64,000 nucleotides of DNA, taken from contig LSAX01000007.1 of assembly GCA_001557505.1 (NCBI GenBank), positions 2,604,001 to 2,668,000 of the forward strand, written 5' to 3'. Made by a program: the position numbers and the translations under genes. Source of the stretch: Reticulascus tulasneorum (Eukaryota > Ascomycota > Sordariomycetes > Glomerellales > Reticulascaceae). The notes below the pieces were generated by a model, which saw only the letters and a program-made list of their open reading frames with translations, made no database searches and had not been told where the DNA came from. Shown piece after piece: positions 12,934 through 25,100 of the stretch. Numbering within the stretch: the stretch's first letter is position 1; every line of letters begins with the position of its first letter.

Positions 12934-15900
12934 TATTATGAATGGATTCGGGTGACCGTGGCGGGACAGATGATGGAAGAGAGGCTCTGTGCTAGAAGAG
13001 ACGGTTCGGTTCTAGCCAACAAAAGCTTGGCCTGTTTGATGGCGTATGGGTTGGCACCTGCCCACAGGGTTGTGCTCTTTGAGCAGTTCCCAGGTTGGGG
13101 GAACGTCGATTCGGGTGGAGAGGCAGGGGGTGAAACGACGAGAGTTCATGCAACAGAATCGACGACCGGCCCTCGGGAATGGGTCATCCAATGTATTATA
13201 TGCTTCAACAGTGTCCGGGCTCCCTGCAAATGCTGGGGAAGAAGCAAGGTCGAAGGTTATAGTAGCGAATTGGTGTCTCGGGTTGGGCTGGACGAGAATA
13301 GACGGCAGGAAGGAGAGATGCGAAGCCCAGTCCGGGAGGCGGCAGCAGCAGTAGCGATGTTGGGTGAGGGAGGACGGCCAGGTCGGTCTGGACGGGAAGA
13401 AGCTGACGATTTGATTGTCGCACGGGCGATGTGATGATGCGTTTTCCTCGTGCGTCTTGTTCCGGGTTCTGTGCAACGCCAACGGGAGCACACAGTGCAG
13501 GCAGAAGCAGGATTGGCTAATTGATTGATGGGCGGTCTCGGGGAGAATCGAGGATGTCGATGAAGGGGAATCGCAACGGAAACACGTCCAAAACTGTGAC
13601 CTTTGGCCCTGCTCGTGATGTGTGGTTTTGCGCAAGTTGGGAGCTTGAGTCTATGAATAATTAAATTACCTAGGTAGAGAAAAGCGGACGTTTGCGAATG
13701 CCCCGGGTGGGAGGCGAATTTACGTGGGACGCATGGGGGCTAAAACTGATGCTGAAGAATGGGCAGTTTACGTTTACCGTTAGTGCGTATTTTCTGCTTC
13801 GCCCTACACGTGGAGCCCACCTCGTGTACCGCGCCTCTCGGGGAAAAGAGAGAGGGAGAGGGAGAAACTTTAGTTAGGTTACCAAGATCAGTGCAGATGT
13901 TAGGTACTTCAAATGTAGGTAGGGAACGATGCTATTTGAGGCGTCAAGATGACAACGGCTCGTGACATTGGGCCACTGCATTTGCACAAAAAAAAAGAAA
14001 AGCTACGGATCTGGCCAACGCTGGGGCCATTTCTTAAAAAGCTGTTCAAACAAACAAAAAACTGCCCGTGACAAGTGTACGTATGATGTACCTTGGCCTA
14101 CCTTACCTTAGGGACTTTAGGTACCTTTACCTAAACTGTGTGTGGTGAGCGCTCAAACGAGCTTCAGCCCGGTCTGCCGCGTATCACTTCATTCTGCTAT
14201 TCCGTACTTCGTACCTAATCCACTTCGTACCGGGCTCTTGGGCGGCCAAGCGGGTCTGGTTATGTTACCCGGTCTTTCGTCTCATCTCTGACGATGACTC
14301 TCTTGGGTTTCGCTCAAGTAGAAGGGATGCCCAGGATTGTGTTCAGATGGGGGAGTAGAGAGTCATCCTACTCCTCTCACCGCTACAGTATTTTGTCTTT
14401 ACGCCTCCTCCTCCTCTTCCTTCTCATCCTCAAACCCCCACGAATCCAACATGACAGTACGGATCTGACCTGCGTCTTTCAAACATCAGACCGCCAAAGC
14501 CCCAATCATCGAGGAGACACGACCACCTGCATCTTGCCGGATTGTCGGTCAGCCAGTGTGGTCCGACTTTTGACGCGCTGCCCTGTAACCCACATCCTCG
14601 GACATCGTTCCCGATTGACGTCGATCGTGGAGAATCCGTATCACAGTTGCTTCCCCTTGACCAGGATTTTGCGTCTGATGTTTTCATGTCGCACGCGCAA
14701 CTCTGGCTCCAATCCTTTGTTGATTTACTTTTGTCGGCCAGGTAACTTTAACTGGTCACGTCTATCATGCAATTTCTACCCAAGTAGCAATGAGGCAACA
14801 AAGTTGGGCAAATGGTAACACGATGCAATCGAGACTCATGACCCAAAGTTCGAAGCAGCCATCCGTCAAGACCAATTTGCAGCTCATCTGAACGGCGAGA
14901 ATCAAAACGCCGAGCGGCCTTCCCAGAATTCGTCTCTGGCATTGTGTTCTGCCACTCTCAATCATCAGAGCCAAAGTCGTGAAGGACGCCGTCCAGACCG
15001 CATACATGCATGCATGGGCTGAGTTGGTAGTTGGACTCAGGGAATTCTTGAACAACACCACCAATATCGGAATTTCTTGCTGTCATCCTCCCGCCCTGGT
15101 CGCCTTACCGTCTGGCGGCAGCCATGTCTTCAAGGCAGCCATCCCATCTCGACCTCTGTTGGCCAGTGTCCGGCTTCCATGTCGTCCCGAAACAGTGTCC
15201 GGATATACGCCCCCGGAGAGGAGAGCTTCCTGTTCCAAGGTGTGCCTTCATCCTGTGAAGCGATCATGGTAACAAGGCCATCGCCAATACCCGTACAGTA
15301 TCCATATGCAGGTTGGCAGTCCTGGCAGACTTGTCGCCGGTGAGGCTGCACGGGATGAATGTATTCATCCCAGTGAAGTCTGACCACTTCCATCCGCACA
15401 CCTGATCTCTGGGTGCCGCGAGTCTGCAACCTACCGAGTCTTTTCTCATGCAGACACTGATAAATCAAAATAACCACCAGGTTGTTCCGATATGGGGTTT
15501 GCAAGCTTCTCCTCTCTACGTGATCTTCCGATGACTTCAGAACGACCAATGCTCATCTCCTGACGGATACCAGCCTTTTTTATTTCAACTAACAGTAGTC
15601 CGTATTGCCAATGCCAAACGCAAAACGCCAAACAGCAAACAACAAACGCTTTAACAAACAAAAGTTGGTTAAAATCATCGTCTTTATGCCAGATCGTGAT
15701 CGCCTCGGAGCTGAGCTAGTTGGAAGAAACAATGATTGGCCGCTAACCAGAAAGCATATTGAACCCATCTAATTCAAACCGTCTAATCTGTATTAGGTCA
15801 ATTGATTATGACTTTTACCGCGTGGCATAACGATCAAGTGCTCGAGCCTGGTGTCTCCGCAACAAACTTTCCGCAGTTGCGGGATGCTGCAGAACATAAC

Positions 15901-17346
15901 GGGCTGGCGTGCCGCCTTTGCCTTTTCCTCATGTTGGGATCGTGGCAAGTACATAGACGATGTTGTACGCGTCGTTGCGTTCTGAGCGCCCACCTGCTGA
16001 CGGGTCCGTCGGTGACATCCCGTCTCCAAATAAAGTCATGTCAAACAAGGGGCGGAGATCCTCGCAGGGTCCCAACCGTGGTTCAGACGGGACATCGCTT
16101 ACCGGAGGCTTTCCGAACCGCTCCACGTAGCACCACAACGTCCAACCGCCGCGTGGGGCCCTCATTGAACTGACATCACGGACCTTTCCAACTTTGCTTG
16201 TAGATGATGCAACCAAAAAGGGTCTGGCCGCTTCTTCTTGGACCTTTGTTGCCGAGGAGCACCGGGTCGACTTCCCCTTGCCAATTTGCGCAAGATATCT
16301 GATCAAGTTGGCTGGGTATGGATGGACTGGGGTTTGATCATTCGGAGCTTACAAGTTGTTCGCTTGGCCTCTGAGTGTGACAAATTGCCCATTTGAGAAT
16401 GCCCTCTTAGTCGTGAATGGATACCAGAAGTGAGACCGTCTCTTGTGAACGAGGTTGCGGTCTAGAGTCTCATCAGATATGTAATACTCAACATCCTACC
16501 CAGGTACATTCTTGTGAACTACCACAGAGCTGTTGATATTGTCTAATGCAGTAACAGTAAGTAGTGCTAGCATCAACCGGCACACGTAGTTGCGGCTAAA
16601 AAGTATAGAGTAGCAAGTCTCCAATGTACTCGAAGTCTATGGCATGTCAAATTGGATCAAGTACAAAGTTATGCAGCTTACAATGGACTATTTCAGACGA
16701 TCCAGTTGCTCTTCTGCGGTAAATGGCAAACACATTCTTAACGAAGCCCGTTGAATGCTGCGGGACTTGGAATAAAGTAATGCAGGATCTCCCCTTCCTT
16801 GTGGTCCCAAATAGCAACCTTTCAAGAGCTCTCGCACATCTTTCCGGTCTTCCAATTCGAGTGCCCTATAGCATGCTATGTCCATATAGCAACCTTCATG
16901 TGATCTATTCAGGGGCTCAAACCTCTAAGGGGGGCTGGGCTGTTCACCGTCGACCTGGTACGAGCCCCATGACTGGGGCAGTGATCAGAGAAGGCCAGGG
17001 CAGTTCAGATAATCGCGGAGTTGGCTCTGTTGGCTAGCATCCAAAGAATCTAACACCAACTTTGGCTTGCGGCTTCGCAGGGGCCGATAGTTTCTAGAAG
17101 GCGGCTGCTAAATCCCATCCCCATGAAACTCCTGATTCCCGACAGACACTGAATCTGCCAGATCACCGGACACACACCATGAACTCATGCTTGCACAGAA
17201 TCTTGAACAAGTTGGGTATCAACTCATGGTTGCTCTAAATAGTGTCATTATACTTTTCCAACGCCAAATGATGTATTCGCCAGCTCTCTCGGGTCAAAAC
17301 ATTGCCGATGATCGTCCCGCAGGAGGTATCTCTCCTTCTCGTATGT
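12934..17346. other. 4.4 kb gene-poor region
   Basis: The first ~700 bp should be the promoter and leader of the RhoGAP gene. Beyond about 13.6 kb I find no intact gene. AT-rich spacer with GGTACCT/TAGGTA motifs lies near 14.0-14.2 kb, and an A/C-rich stretch (repeated CAAAC/GCAAA) near 15.6 kb. Protein-like fragments in inconsistent frames occur at 15.13-15.45 kb (-) and 15.80-16.33 kb (+) and may be decayed genes. No inverted repeats, target-site duplications or reverse-transcriptase motifs are visible. Confidence 0.5.
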
Positions 17347-18302
17347 CTAGTAAAACAGCAACGCCAATGGCTTTTCCGAATCTGTGTATCGCTCCTTGAA
17401 TTCCTTCCGCACCAGGAAACGAGCAAGAGGTAGCATGGTATCCTTCATGTCCAGAACACCTCGCTTCTTGATGTCAATATGGGAAGCATCCACGAGAATG
17501 CGCTTCAGTTTCGCCAACGACAGTGCCCCTGTAATATTATAGTCAGCCAAGGGCTGGATGATGCCCAGAGACAAGACCTACCATTTTCAACGAGATCCAT
17601 CAGCCGAGCTGGAGTTCCTACGGCGATGCCTGTCCGAGTACCTTGCAGGAACTTGACTTGCTCATCAACCTTCATGTGTTTGGCAAACTGGACATGTGGT
17701 TAGAAACTTGGTTTTCTGACTTGTGGTTGGCGATGTCACTTACCAGCTTTGCAATTGCGCAATTCTTTGCTTGGAACTTCCTCGCCGCTCTGAAGCCCTG
17801 TTAGATGGTTTATCCCACAAACATCATCCATGGGATCGCATTACCTGACAAGGTCCGCCGCTCTTTGGCCAGCACCTGCGACAATGATGGTGTGCGGGGA
17901 GCCATTCTCCTTGGGAGCCTTTCCAAGTGTCTGGGGCTTATCCGCGAACTTCTCAAGGAAGTCTGGAAGTTTATCCAGGGACCTTGGCTCCTGCCATGAA
18001 GTGGTATCTTGAATTGCGTTTGCTATCATAGAGTCAGCCAGCCATCCCAGGGACGTATGGGGAGAGGAGTTACCTGAGATGGACAAATCGGATAGCTCAA
18101 CAGAACTCAAATCCGTGCCGAACCTGTTTATTTTCTGTGCTAGGTAGTCTGCAAGCAACTGATTGTCCATTACGGCAAATGCTTCATTGATTCCTAGCTC
18201 TGTGTTGAGGAGGTCGTCATCTTGACGGGATGCCGACTTTCTCTTCTTCTTTTTCTGAACGCTGCCTTCATCTTCTGAGGATCTCTTCCTCGATTTAGAC
18301 AT
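17347..18302 (-). CDS. CMS1: CMS1, 90S pre-ribosome associated protein
   Basis: Five exons (18074-18302, 17845-18022, 17744-17789, 17582-17687, 17347-17528) encode 246 residues. After a Lys-rich nuclear N-terminus (KKKKRKS) come ELGINEAFAVMDNQLLADY and the helicase-like core features of the CMS1 family: TIIVAGAGQRAADLVR, a KLFAKHMKVDEQ block, GIAVGTPARLMDLVENG and KRILVDASHIDIKKRG. Yeast Cms1 associates with the U3-containing 90S particle. The fold resembles DEAD-box domains but I see no Walker A ATP-binding site. Introns are 51-56 nt. It is divergently paired with NOP6, another small-subunit biogenesis factor. Confidence 0.88.
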
Positions 18303-18410
18303 GGCGACTTGAATGTGTGAAATGGAATCAGGAGGTCTTGAATCTAGCCCAATTTATGATTCTCAATCACTTCGTCTGGTTCTTCTAGAATGAGTGCAAC
18401 AAGTTGGAGG

Positions 18411-18432
18411 TGAAATTTTGCCATGAAAATTT
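18411..18432. promoter_or_regulatory. RRPE-like elements
   Basis: TGAAATTTTG at 18411-18420 and TGAAAATTT at 18424-18432 resemble the yeast ribosomal-RNA-processing element (TGAAAATTTTT) bound by Stb3. They lie about 110-130 bp upstream of the CMS1 start. Whether this element works in filamentous fungi is not shown by the sequence. Confidence 0.35.
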
Positions 18433-18920
18433 GAGAGACATGCACAGCTGATTTCGCACTGTATTAACATCCTACCATCTTGGCTTTGGCCCCGCTTAAG
18501 GGCAGTCCTGTGGGTCATACCCCGCCATAAGTCACACAGTGCAAGCAGCCACGAGCCTGTATATTCAAGATCTCGATTCTCTCTGAGTTGATTCAAAATG
18601 CGAGCGATACTTCGGAGCGGACGCCGGCCGTTTTGAAAGCAAAACTACCTGTTACTCGCCGCTGATAGATCTGCATGCATTGTGCCAAAACTCTAAACTC
18701 GGTCTTACCTGTTAAGTTTGCCTCTATTGTTTCTGAAATGCAAGAAATGAGAGTCCCGAAGCGCCACCTGCCCTGTGCCGTTCTCCCATCACGAAAGACA
18801 ACTTCGACAAACTCATTCACCGGCCGTCTGGGATCAAGCCTGCCCCGACCTGGCACCTGACAACAGGCCAAATAAGGAATAGGTCCGGCAGACCGCTCTT
18901 GGAAGTTCTCCTGCAATGCA

Positions 18921-18938
18921 ACCGTTCGAATGAACGGT
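18921..18938. promoter_or_regulatory. perfect inverted repeat, everted CCG-N10-CGG
   Basis: ACCGTTC, a 4-nt spacer, then GAACGGT form a perfect 7-bp palindrome. The CCG and CGG triplets are ten bases apart, an arrangement used by dimeric Zn2Cys6 fungal regulators. It sits about 350 bp upstream of NOP6. Confidence 0.35.
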
Positions 18939-19292
18939 CACATATGCAACTAAACTAAAAAGCTGGCGCCTTGCTGCGTGGAATCTCTGAAATAAAGATC
19001 GGGCAATGCGGGTGTGATACACGGTGGTAGCCCCCACCAGGCCGCCGTACCGGTCGCATCCTGCCGCTACCCACCGCCCCGGTGCAGAGACTTTTTCAGT
19101 GGGGCTATCCTTGCCCAGCACCCCGCTGACTTTTTTTTTCTTGAGCAGTCCGTCAGAACAGGAACTTCGCAGAGTCCCTGACAAGCTTTTAACCGCATCC
19201 AACATTGTGACAGCTCGAAGCAACCTTGGATTTCTAAGTATCTTGGATACAATTATTGATTCTTCCACCCTTAGTCTTCAATTGCATTCAAT

Positions 19293-20558
19293 ATGGCCGG
19301 AACCGCAGAGATCGCATCGAAGAAGCGCAAGCGCGGTGAGCCTTCTGACGACAAAGTGAAGAGCAAGAAGCCCAAATCGGAGAAGAAGAGCAAGTCGAAG
19401 CGCAGCGCCGACGATGAAGATCAGGTCATGCCCGATGCTGAACCAGAGAAGCCAATTGCCGTAGCAGAAGAGCCTGAGCAGGAGCCGAAGAAGAAGAAGA
19501 AATCGAAAAAGAGCAAATCCGACACTGAGGCACCGAGCAAACCCGTCGCGCCAGAGGTCCCCACAGCTATACCTGAGGAAACGCAAGAGGAGGAGCCCAA
19601 GGTTTCAAAGAAGAGCAAGAAGTCAAAGAAGGACAAGTCCAGTGCCGGAGACGCTGCGGCCCCGGAGACCAATGGTGCTGTGGCCGACACGAATGGAACG
19701 GCGTCGACGAAGAAGTCGAAGAAGGACAAATCCAAAGCTGCAGCCACTGCGGTCCCAGAATCCAATGGCGCCGTGGCCGAGGTGAACGGTGTAGACTCAA
19801 CGAAGAAGTCGAAGAAGGAAAAGAAGGCCAAGGACAAGACCTCATCTGAGACCAAGGTCGAGGAGCCCGCCAAGAAGTCCAAGAAAGAAAAGAAGAGCAA
19901 GGATCAACCGCCAGCCGAACCAGCAGAAGAGCAAGAGGAGCCCAATGGCGATGAGAAAGCAGACAGACACATCGTCTTCGTCGGTATGGACCCCCCTCCT
20001 CGACACCCTCCATGAATAAACTCTAACAAGTCCCCCAGGAAACCTCCCCTTCTCCGCGACAGCAGACTCGATCCGCACCCACTTCGCCTCCCTAAAGCCC
20101 ACCTCGGTGCGCGCCCTGACCAAGAAAGAAGACCCCTCCCAGAGCCGGGGCATCGCCTTCGTCGAGTTCGGCAGCGTCTCGCACATGCGCACCTGTCTGG
20201 ATAAGCTCCACCACTCCATGTTCGACGATGGCATCTCGCCCGCGCGCAAGATCAACGTCGAGCTCACGTACGTCTCTACTCACACCCCCCCCCCCCTGAT
20301 TCTTACGGGGCGGACTTGGTTTGCTAACCCTGCATGTCTAGTGCTGGTGGTGGTGGAAAGAAGACGAACAGAGTGGAGAAGATCAAGGCGAAGAACGAGA
20401 AGCTGAACGAGAACAGGTTCAAGAAGAGCGTGAAGGAGCAGGTCGCAAAGGATCAAAAGAAGCAGAAGGGCGAGAAGGGAGAAGGCGCAGAGAAGGCCGA
20501 GGAGCCGCAGCAGGATTGGATGCATCCGAGTCGTCGAGCTATGGTCTCGAGGAGATGA
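19293..20558 (+). CDS. NOP6: NOP6-like nucleolar RRM protein
   Basis: Exons 19293-19983, 20039-20267 and 20342-20558 encode 378 residues. The first ~220 residues are a Lys/Glu/Ser-rich nucleolar tail with many KKSKK blocks and a 31-residue imperfect tandem duplication. One RRM follows (about 226-307), with RNP2-like HIVFVGNLPF and RNP1-like QSRGIAFVEF. The basic C-terminus ends near QDWMHPSRRAM. Yeast Nop6 is a small-subunit assembly factor that binds pre-rRNA. Intron 2 begins GTACGT and contains a run of 12 C. Alternative names for this architecture exist, but the RRM plus the KEQVAKDQKK-type tail fits Nop6 best. Confidence 0.85.
19671..19825 (+). repeat. 93-bp imperfect coding duplication in NOP6
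   Basis: Two copies of a unit that starts NGAVA and runs into TKKSKKDK or TKKSKKEK begin at 19671 and 19764, 93 bp (31 residues) apart. The second copy is truncated relative to the first. Confidence 0.6.
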
Positions 20559-21249
20559 TGTGACACTATCCCCCCTCCACCTCCCCAAACGTTTTCGCTT
20601 TCAAGCCTCGTTACGGCCGTTCTAGTCACTTGTCATAAAAATACCCTTCTGGAAATTCACAATGACAATTCGATTCTCGTACGGCTTTATCGCTCCCCCT
20701 TCCCTAAGTGCGCTTCCTCCTCCTTCGTTCCCAGTTCAGCCCCGTCTCCCCCCGGTTTATGTATCCCCTTCAATGGAAAAGATGAGTGTGCTATCTACAG
20801 AAAAGTTGGATATCCTTTGTGTGTGATGAGATGCAAAGCTTGCTTGCTACCGACCTTCCCTGATAACTCGCGGTGTCTGTCACACTCCCCTAGCGTATGG
20901 AAGAACCCCCAAAAATAGTCAGACCTTCCGTTCCCATACTGTAGCCGATATCTCCATAGAAACGATAAAGCGAGCAACATAAAAATTCGACAGAACGCGA
21001 AATCGGTAGAATCGTCTCTCAGTACTCGCAAAATGCTCGGGCTTCGAACCATAGGATTGACTTTCAGTGCTAAGAGGGGCCGTATGTAGTGTTTTTGCCG
21101 TTTCTCGCAGCGCAAGAGGATGCCGTTGATCAGGGCTCAAGCAAAATGATTCAGCGTGGATGCTGGGGATGAAAGAAGTATGGGAGTTTATATGATCCGC
21201 CTCGGTGCGCCGTTTCCAATCTCGATCTGCAATATAGGATGTAAATAGT
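20559..21249. other. intergenic, between convergent NOP6 and Rac genes
   Basis: This 691 bp stretch should hold both 3' untranslated regions. I see no gene in it. Confidence 0.5.
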
Positions 21250-22191
21250 CTAGAGAATCGAACACGACTTGCCCCTCTTGGCCTTGGCGGGTTGTGGGCG
21301 TGGGTTAAGCACAGCGCTGGCCGCAGCAGTTAGCATCTTGATTCTCGGGATGGAAGTGTCGACTGTGAAAACTCACCGGATAGCTTCGTCGAAGACACTC
21401 TTCAGGTTCCTCTGCGTCAAAGCAGAGCATTCTAGGTACTTGTGTGCCTTGATCTCCTTGGCGCAGATCAGAGCTTGATCGTATGAGACGGGCTCCATCC
21501 TCTTTTGTCGCAGAGACTCGAGCGTCGCCGGGTCCTCTCGCAGATCCAACTTGGTGCCGACGAGGATGATGGGAATATTTGGCGCATGGTGGTCGATTTC
21601 GGGATACCACTATGAGTGCCAGTTAGTAAGAGGTCCTCGGGCTCAACATGGCCTTGTATGGGCGGACTTTACCTTTGCCTTAACGTTGTCGAACGACGGG
21701 GGGCTGACGATAGAGAAGCAAATAAGGAAAACATCTGTTTGAGGGTATGACAGCGGTCGCAGTCTGTCGTAATCCTCCTGACCAGCAGTATCCCACAATC
21801 CCAAGCTAATCGGCTTGCCATCGACCATCACACTCGCGGAGTAGTTATCGAACCTAGAATAGCAGCACCGTCAGAACCCGAAGCCATTGGCACAATTGGA
21901 GCATGCGTAGACTAACACTGTAGGGATGTATTCGCCTGGGAAGGCGTTCGTCGTGTAGGAGATGAGCAAACATGTCTGGGCGAGATGGTTAGCCGCACCG
22001 AAGTGGTTGATCGAGGGTATGCTCAACTTACCTTTCCGACGGCACCGTCACCAGTTACCACGCACTGTAATCGGAGGAAGAAGTCTTTGTTAGCCGGGCA
22101 TCCTCGTTGGGTTTTGGGTGCTTGCTTGTCACAAGCGAGTATAGTCTCGAGGGGGACGCACCTTCAGAGACTGGACCCCGGGTTGAGCCAT
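21250..22191 (-). CDS. rac1: Rac-type Rho GTPase
   Basis: Six exons (22162-22191, 22032-22064, 21917-21975, 21673-21853, 21377-21609, 21250-21316) encode 200 residues. All GTPase motifs are present: P-loop GDGAVGKT, switch I YIPTVFDNY, switch [18 protein letters not shown], the TKLD guanine motif and the ECSAL motif. The polybasic tail ends in the CAAX box CSIL, which predicts geranylgeranylation. [12 protein letters not shown] and [18 protein letters not shown] mark it as Rac rather than Cdc42. Fungal Rac controls hyphal polarity and, through NADPH oxidase, differentiation. The first two exons are only 30 and 33 nt; introns are 56-97 nt. Confidence 0.96.
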
Positions 22192-25100
22192 TTCTCCGGG
22201 ACTTTGAGCAACTTTTCGACTTCTTTCAGCGATGGAATGTTGGTCAGGTTAGAGTTTGCAAGCTAGATGTAGCGGGATTCGAATTTGGGCGGCAGGCGAT
22301 AGAGCAGACGTGGTGACACAAAGGTGGGAATGGGGAAGGTAATTGCTGTTGTTTCTTCGCAGCGTTCCCTCGAAAAACCCTTTCGACTGGACTTGGAGCT
22401 ACTGGGTATGGTAAGGCGAAGCAAGATAAGAGAGCTGATTGACAGTCGGAGCAGAGAGTTCAAGCAGAATGGAGAGCAGGGTTAGGTAGTTGCGAGTCTA
22501 AGCTTTGGGGGAGGTTTTCTGGGAGCTGCATAAATGTCAGAAATGTTTTGACACAGCGGAACTGAATGGTGCCGCAGCGCAGGAGGGAAGCGGTGATAAG
22601 AGTACCTTGTATATCTAACTGTCGCCCCCCCGAGCAAGCAAGGAGTGGGGAATGGGATATTGTGGGTGGTGGTGGGTGTGTGGTGGGAAAGAATGGGGAA
22701 TATGTGAATTTGACGGGGCTAACTACCTCTGGCTGTTTAAAAAAAAGTACCCGCAGTTGAAGCGTGCACGCACTGGGCGGGTAAAGGAGCTCTGGGCTGC
22801 TACACTTTCGGCGTCAACGACGTGTGTCCTCGATGCACGGAGGGTGGGCTCCTCGCTGTTGGGCGATAGGCAGCGAGCGAAGCAAAGCAAGGCAAGGCAG
22901 AGCAAGGCAAGGCAAAGGGAGACAGGGAGAGAGGTGTGTGCGAGCGTGTGGATGGTTGGATGAGAGGGAGGGAAGTTGCGTGTCGCTTGTTTTGCTGCTC
23001 TTGTTGGTGGAGGACGAAGCTGGATGGGGGTGGATTGGATTGATGGTTGGATGGATGGATGGAAATGCTAGAAGCACGACTAACCCAGGCTACCTAATTA
23101 GGAACAGAGCACAGCGTCTCCCCGACGTATGGGAATGCTACGTCAGTTCTGCTGGTGTGGCCGATTCGGTGTGAGACACTTGCAAAAGCAAGGGATCCGT
23201 TTCGGAGGCGGCGTTTCGTTTCTCTCTCTGTCTCTCTCCCACTCTCTCCTGCAGCAATTCCAATTATAAGGCAGTGCGTGTAAATAATCAGTGGACTGAA
23301 GGATATAATAACTTTTTCTGATGGCGGGGGGACTGGACATGCAGCAAATCCGCAGAATATGGTAGCAAATATAAATCCTACTGGGTTTGGGGCTTCCCCG
23401 AGGGTATGGCAAAGCTCTCTCTCTCTCTCTCTCTCTCTAATTATACGCTAGATTGGACTGGATGCAGGCAAGACAAGAGAAACTACGGACGGGGTAGAAT
23501 TTGGCGCGTCCCGTCTAGGGGGTAGTAGCAGTTGGAAATGGAAATTGGCAAACGCAAACGGCCTGGGGGGGAGGGGGGAAGGGAATTCGGTGATTGTGGG
23601 TGATGGGCTGGTGATGGTGGTGGCACACGATGATTTCCAAACTTAATCGGGGGATCCAACCTCTCTGGCTCTTGGGATTGATATGATGGTCGCTAATTAT
23701 TTTACTCTTGGTGCATGCCCAGTAGCGATAGGCAGCCCGGCAGATCCAATAAGGAGATAGGGAGACGACTAACTAGACAGGGGAGTTTTTGCTAGGTGGT
23801 TCTCATCTAGCACAGTTGATACGAGACTAATTACCTGAGGTAAGTATTAAAAGAATGTCGCTGTTACCTTGAGTCGGCGAGCTATTCCTCTCACCAGTGG
23901 TGCTTCACACGGACGACTTATTACCTACATACCTACCTACCTACCCATCTACCAACCTCGGCACGTCCCAATATCCAGCACAGCGTAGTCGTCAGTCGGT
24001 CCCATCAGCCTTGACGGGAACGGACACAAAAGCTACTGCTGCTTCACCCCACTGATTGACTCATCCGTCGACAATGGTCTCAATAATGACCCGCAGTGGG
24101 CGGTCGACGAGTTCAGGCGCCACTTGAAGCACGTCTTGTAACAACGCCTACTCTTATGGAACACCCGAGGAACGTCTTGGAGCAGCCCTTTGGCTTCTTC
24201 GAGCATCAAGGGGCTGGTCAGGGCGGGACGTCGGGATGCTTGATTCGCCGGCGACCTCTGCGGAGTAATTAAGCCCTGCAAGGCCACACCCTTAGCGGGT
24301 ATCGGATTGGTAGGGAGACTGATGAGAGACTGACGAGAGTCTGGGACGGGTCGAGTGGTTCATTTCAGGAATCATTGCTCTCTTCTTTTGGCTCTTTCGG
24401 ACCAGTGACGGGACATTGTTTCTTATTTCTACGTCTTTCTATTCCTTCATCCGTACCACACGTATTGATACCCCCAATTTCCCCCTTCCGCCCATTCAGG
24501 TAGCTTTCTCCATAGTCCGCGCCTCGATATATGTGCTGTATGTCTACTCGTCTGATCTTCCGATAACGCCGAGGAGCCGGGCCACGCCGCCTCGCTCCTT
24601 CTATCGCGAAACATCCCATTCGACCCCCCCAGATACGAGGAAGAACCCCTACTTCTTACATATTGGTATGCTGTATACATGTTTGATCGAAACCGGTCAA
24701 GGTGTGGCACTCTCCGCAAGTCTGCTAAGCTGTTCCATCGCGCTCTCAGATCTCGTCCCTTGACCTGCCTCTCTCTCTCCGCCTGCAGATGCTTCCCACC
24801 CCGGGCCCCCCTCCTTCTAGTTAAATCACAAATGTCGTCACATCGACATCTGCCTGATTGACCGAATCATCGAACAGCAACCTGTGATAGGCAGTTCTGG
24901 AGGAGAAAGCCTCCCCAACTGTGCCCTCAACGGTTGCATTGTCCAATGCCATTGGCAGCATGCAAGTGCAATTCCGTCCGAGTGTAGTATAAACCTTTGG
25001 CATATAGCCGGTGAACCGCATGGTCTCCCGGCCTCGGGCGAGTTGAAGTTTGACGCCGGTTGTGCCAAAAGGGGCAAAGAGATGGTAGCAGATCAGGATC

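Larger units (their letters stand above)
18303..19292. promoter_or_regulatory. shared divergent promoter, CMS1 / NOP6
   Basis: This 990 bp gap separates the start codons of two ribosome-biogenesis genes that point away from each other. It contains RRPE-like sequences (18411-18432) and an everted CCG/CGG repeat (18921-18938), described separately. A bidirectional promoter is inferred from the layout and the shared function. Confidence 0.55.

Noticed and set aside
14294..14818. 174-codon plus-strand frame
   Set aside because: No recognisable motif, frequent Ser/Arg/Cys typical of random frames, and no adjacent exons.
12934..17346. Search for a transposon in the 4.4 kb gap
   Set aside because: No terminal repeats, target-site duplications or transposase and reverse-transcriptase motifs were visible.
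19421..19900. Long minus-strand open frame opposite NOP6
   Set aside because: It mirrors the Lys-rich coding sequence of NOP6 (AAG codons read as CTT on the other strand, giving Phe/Leu/Ser strings) and has no start context or splice structure of its own.
21030..21060. GGTTCGAAGCC on the minus strand, resembling a tRNA T-loop
   Set aside because: The flanking bases do not form a five-base-pair T stem, and no D or anticodon arm was found at the right spacing.
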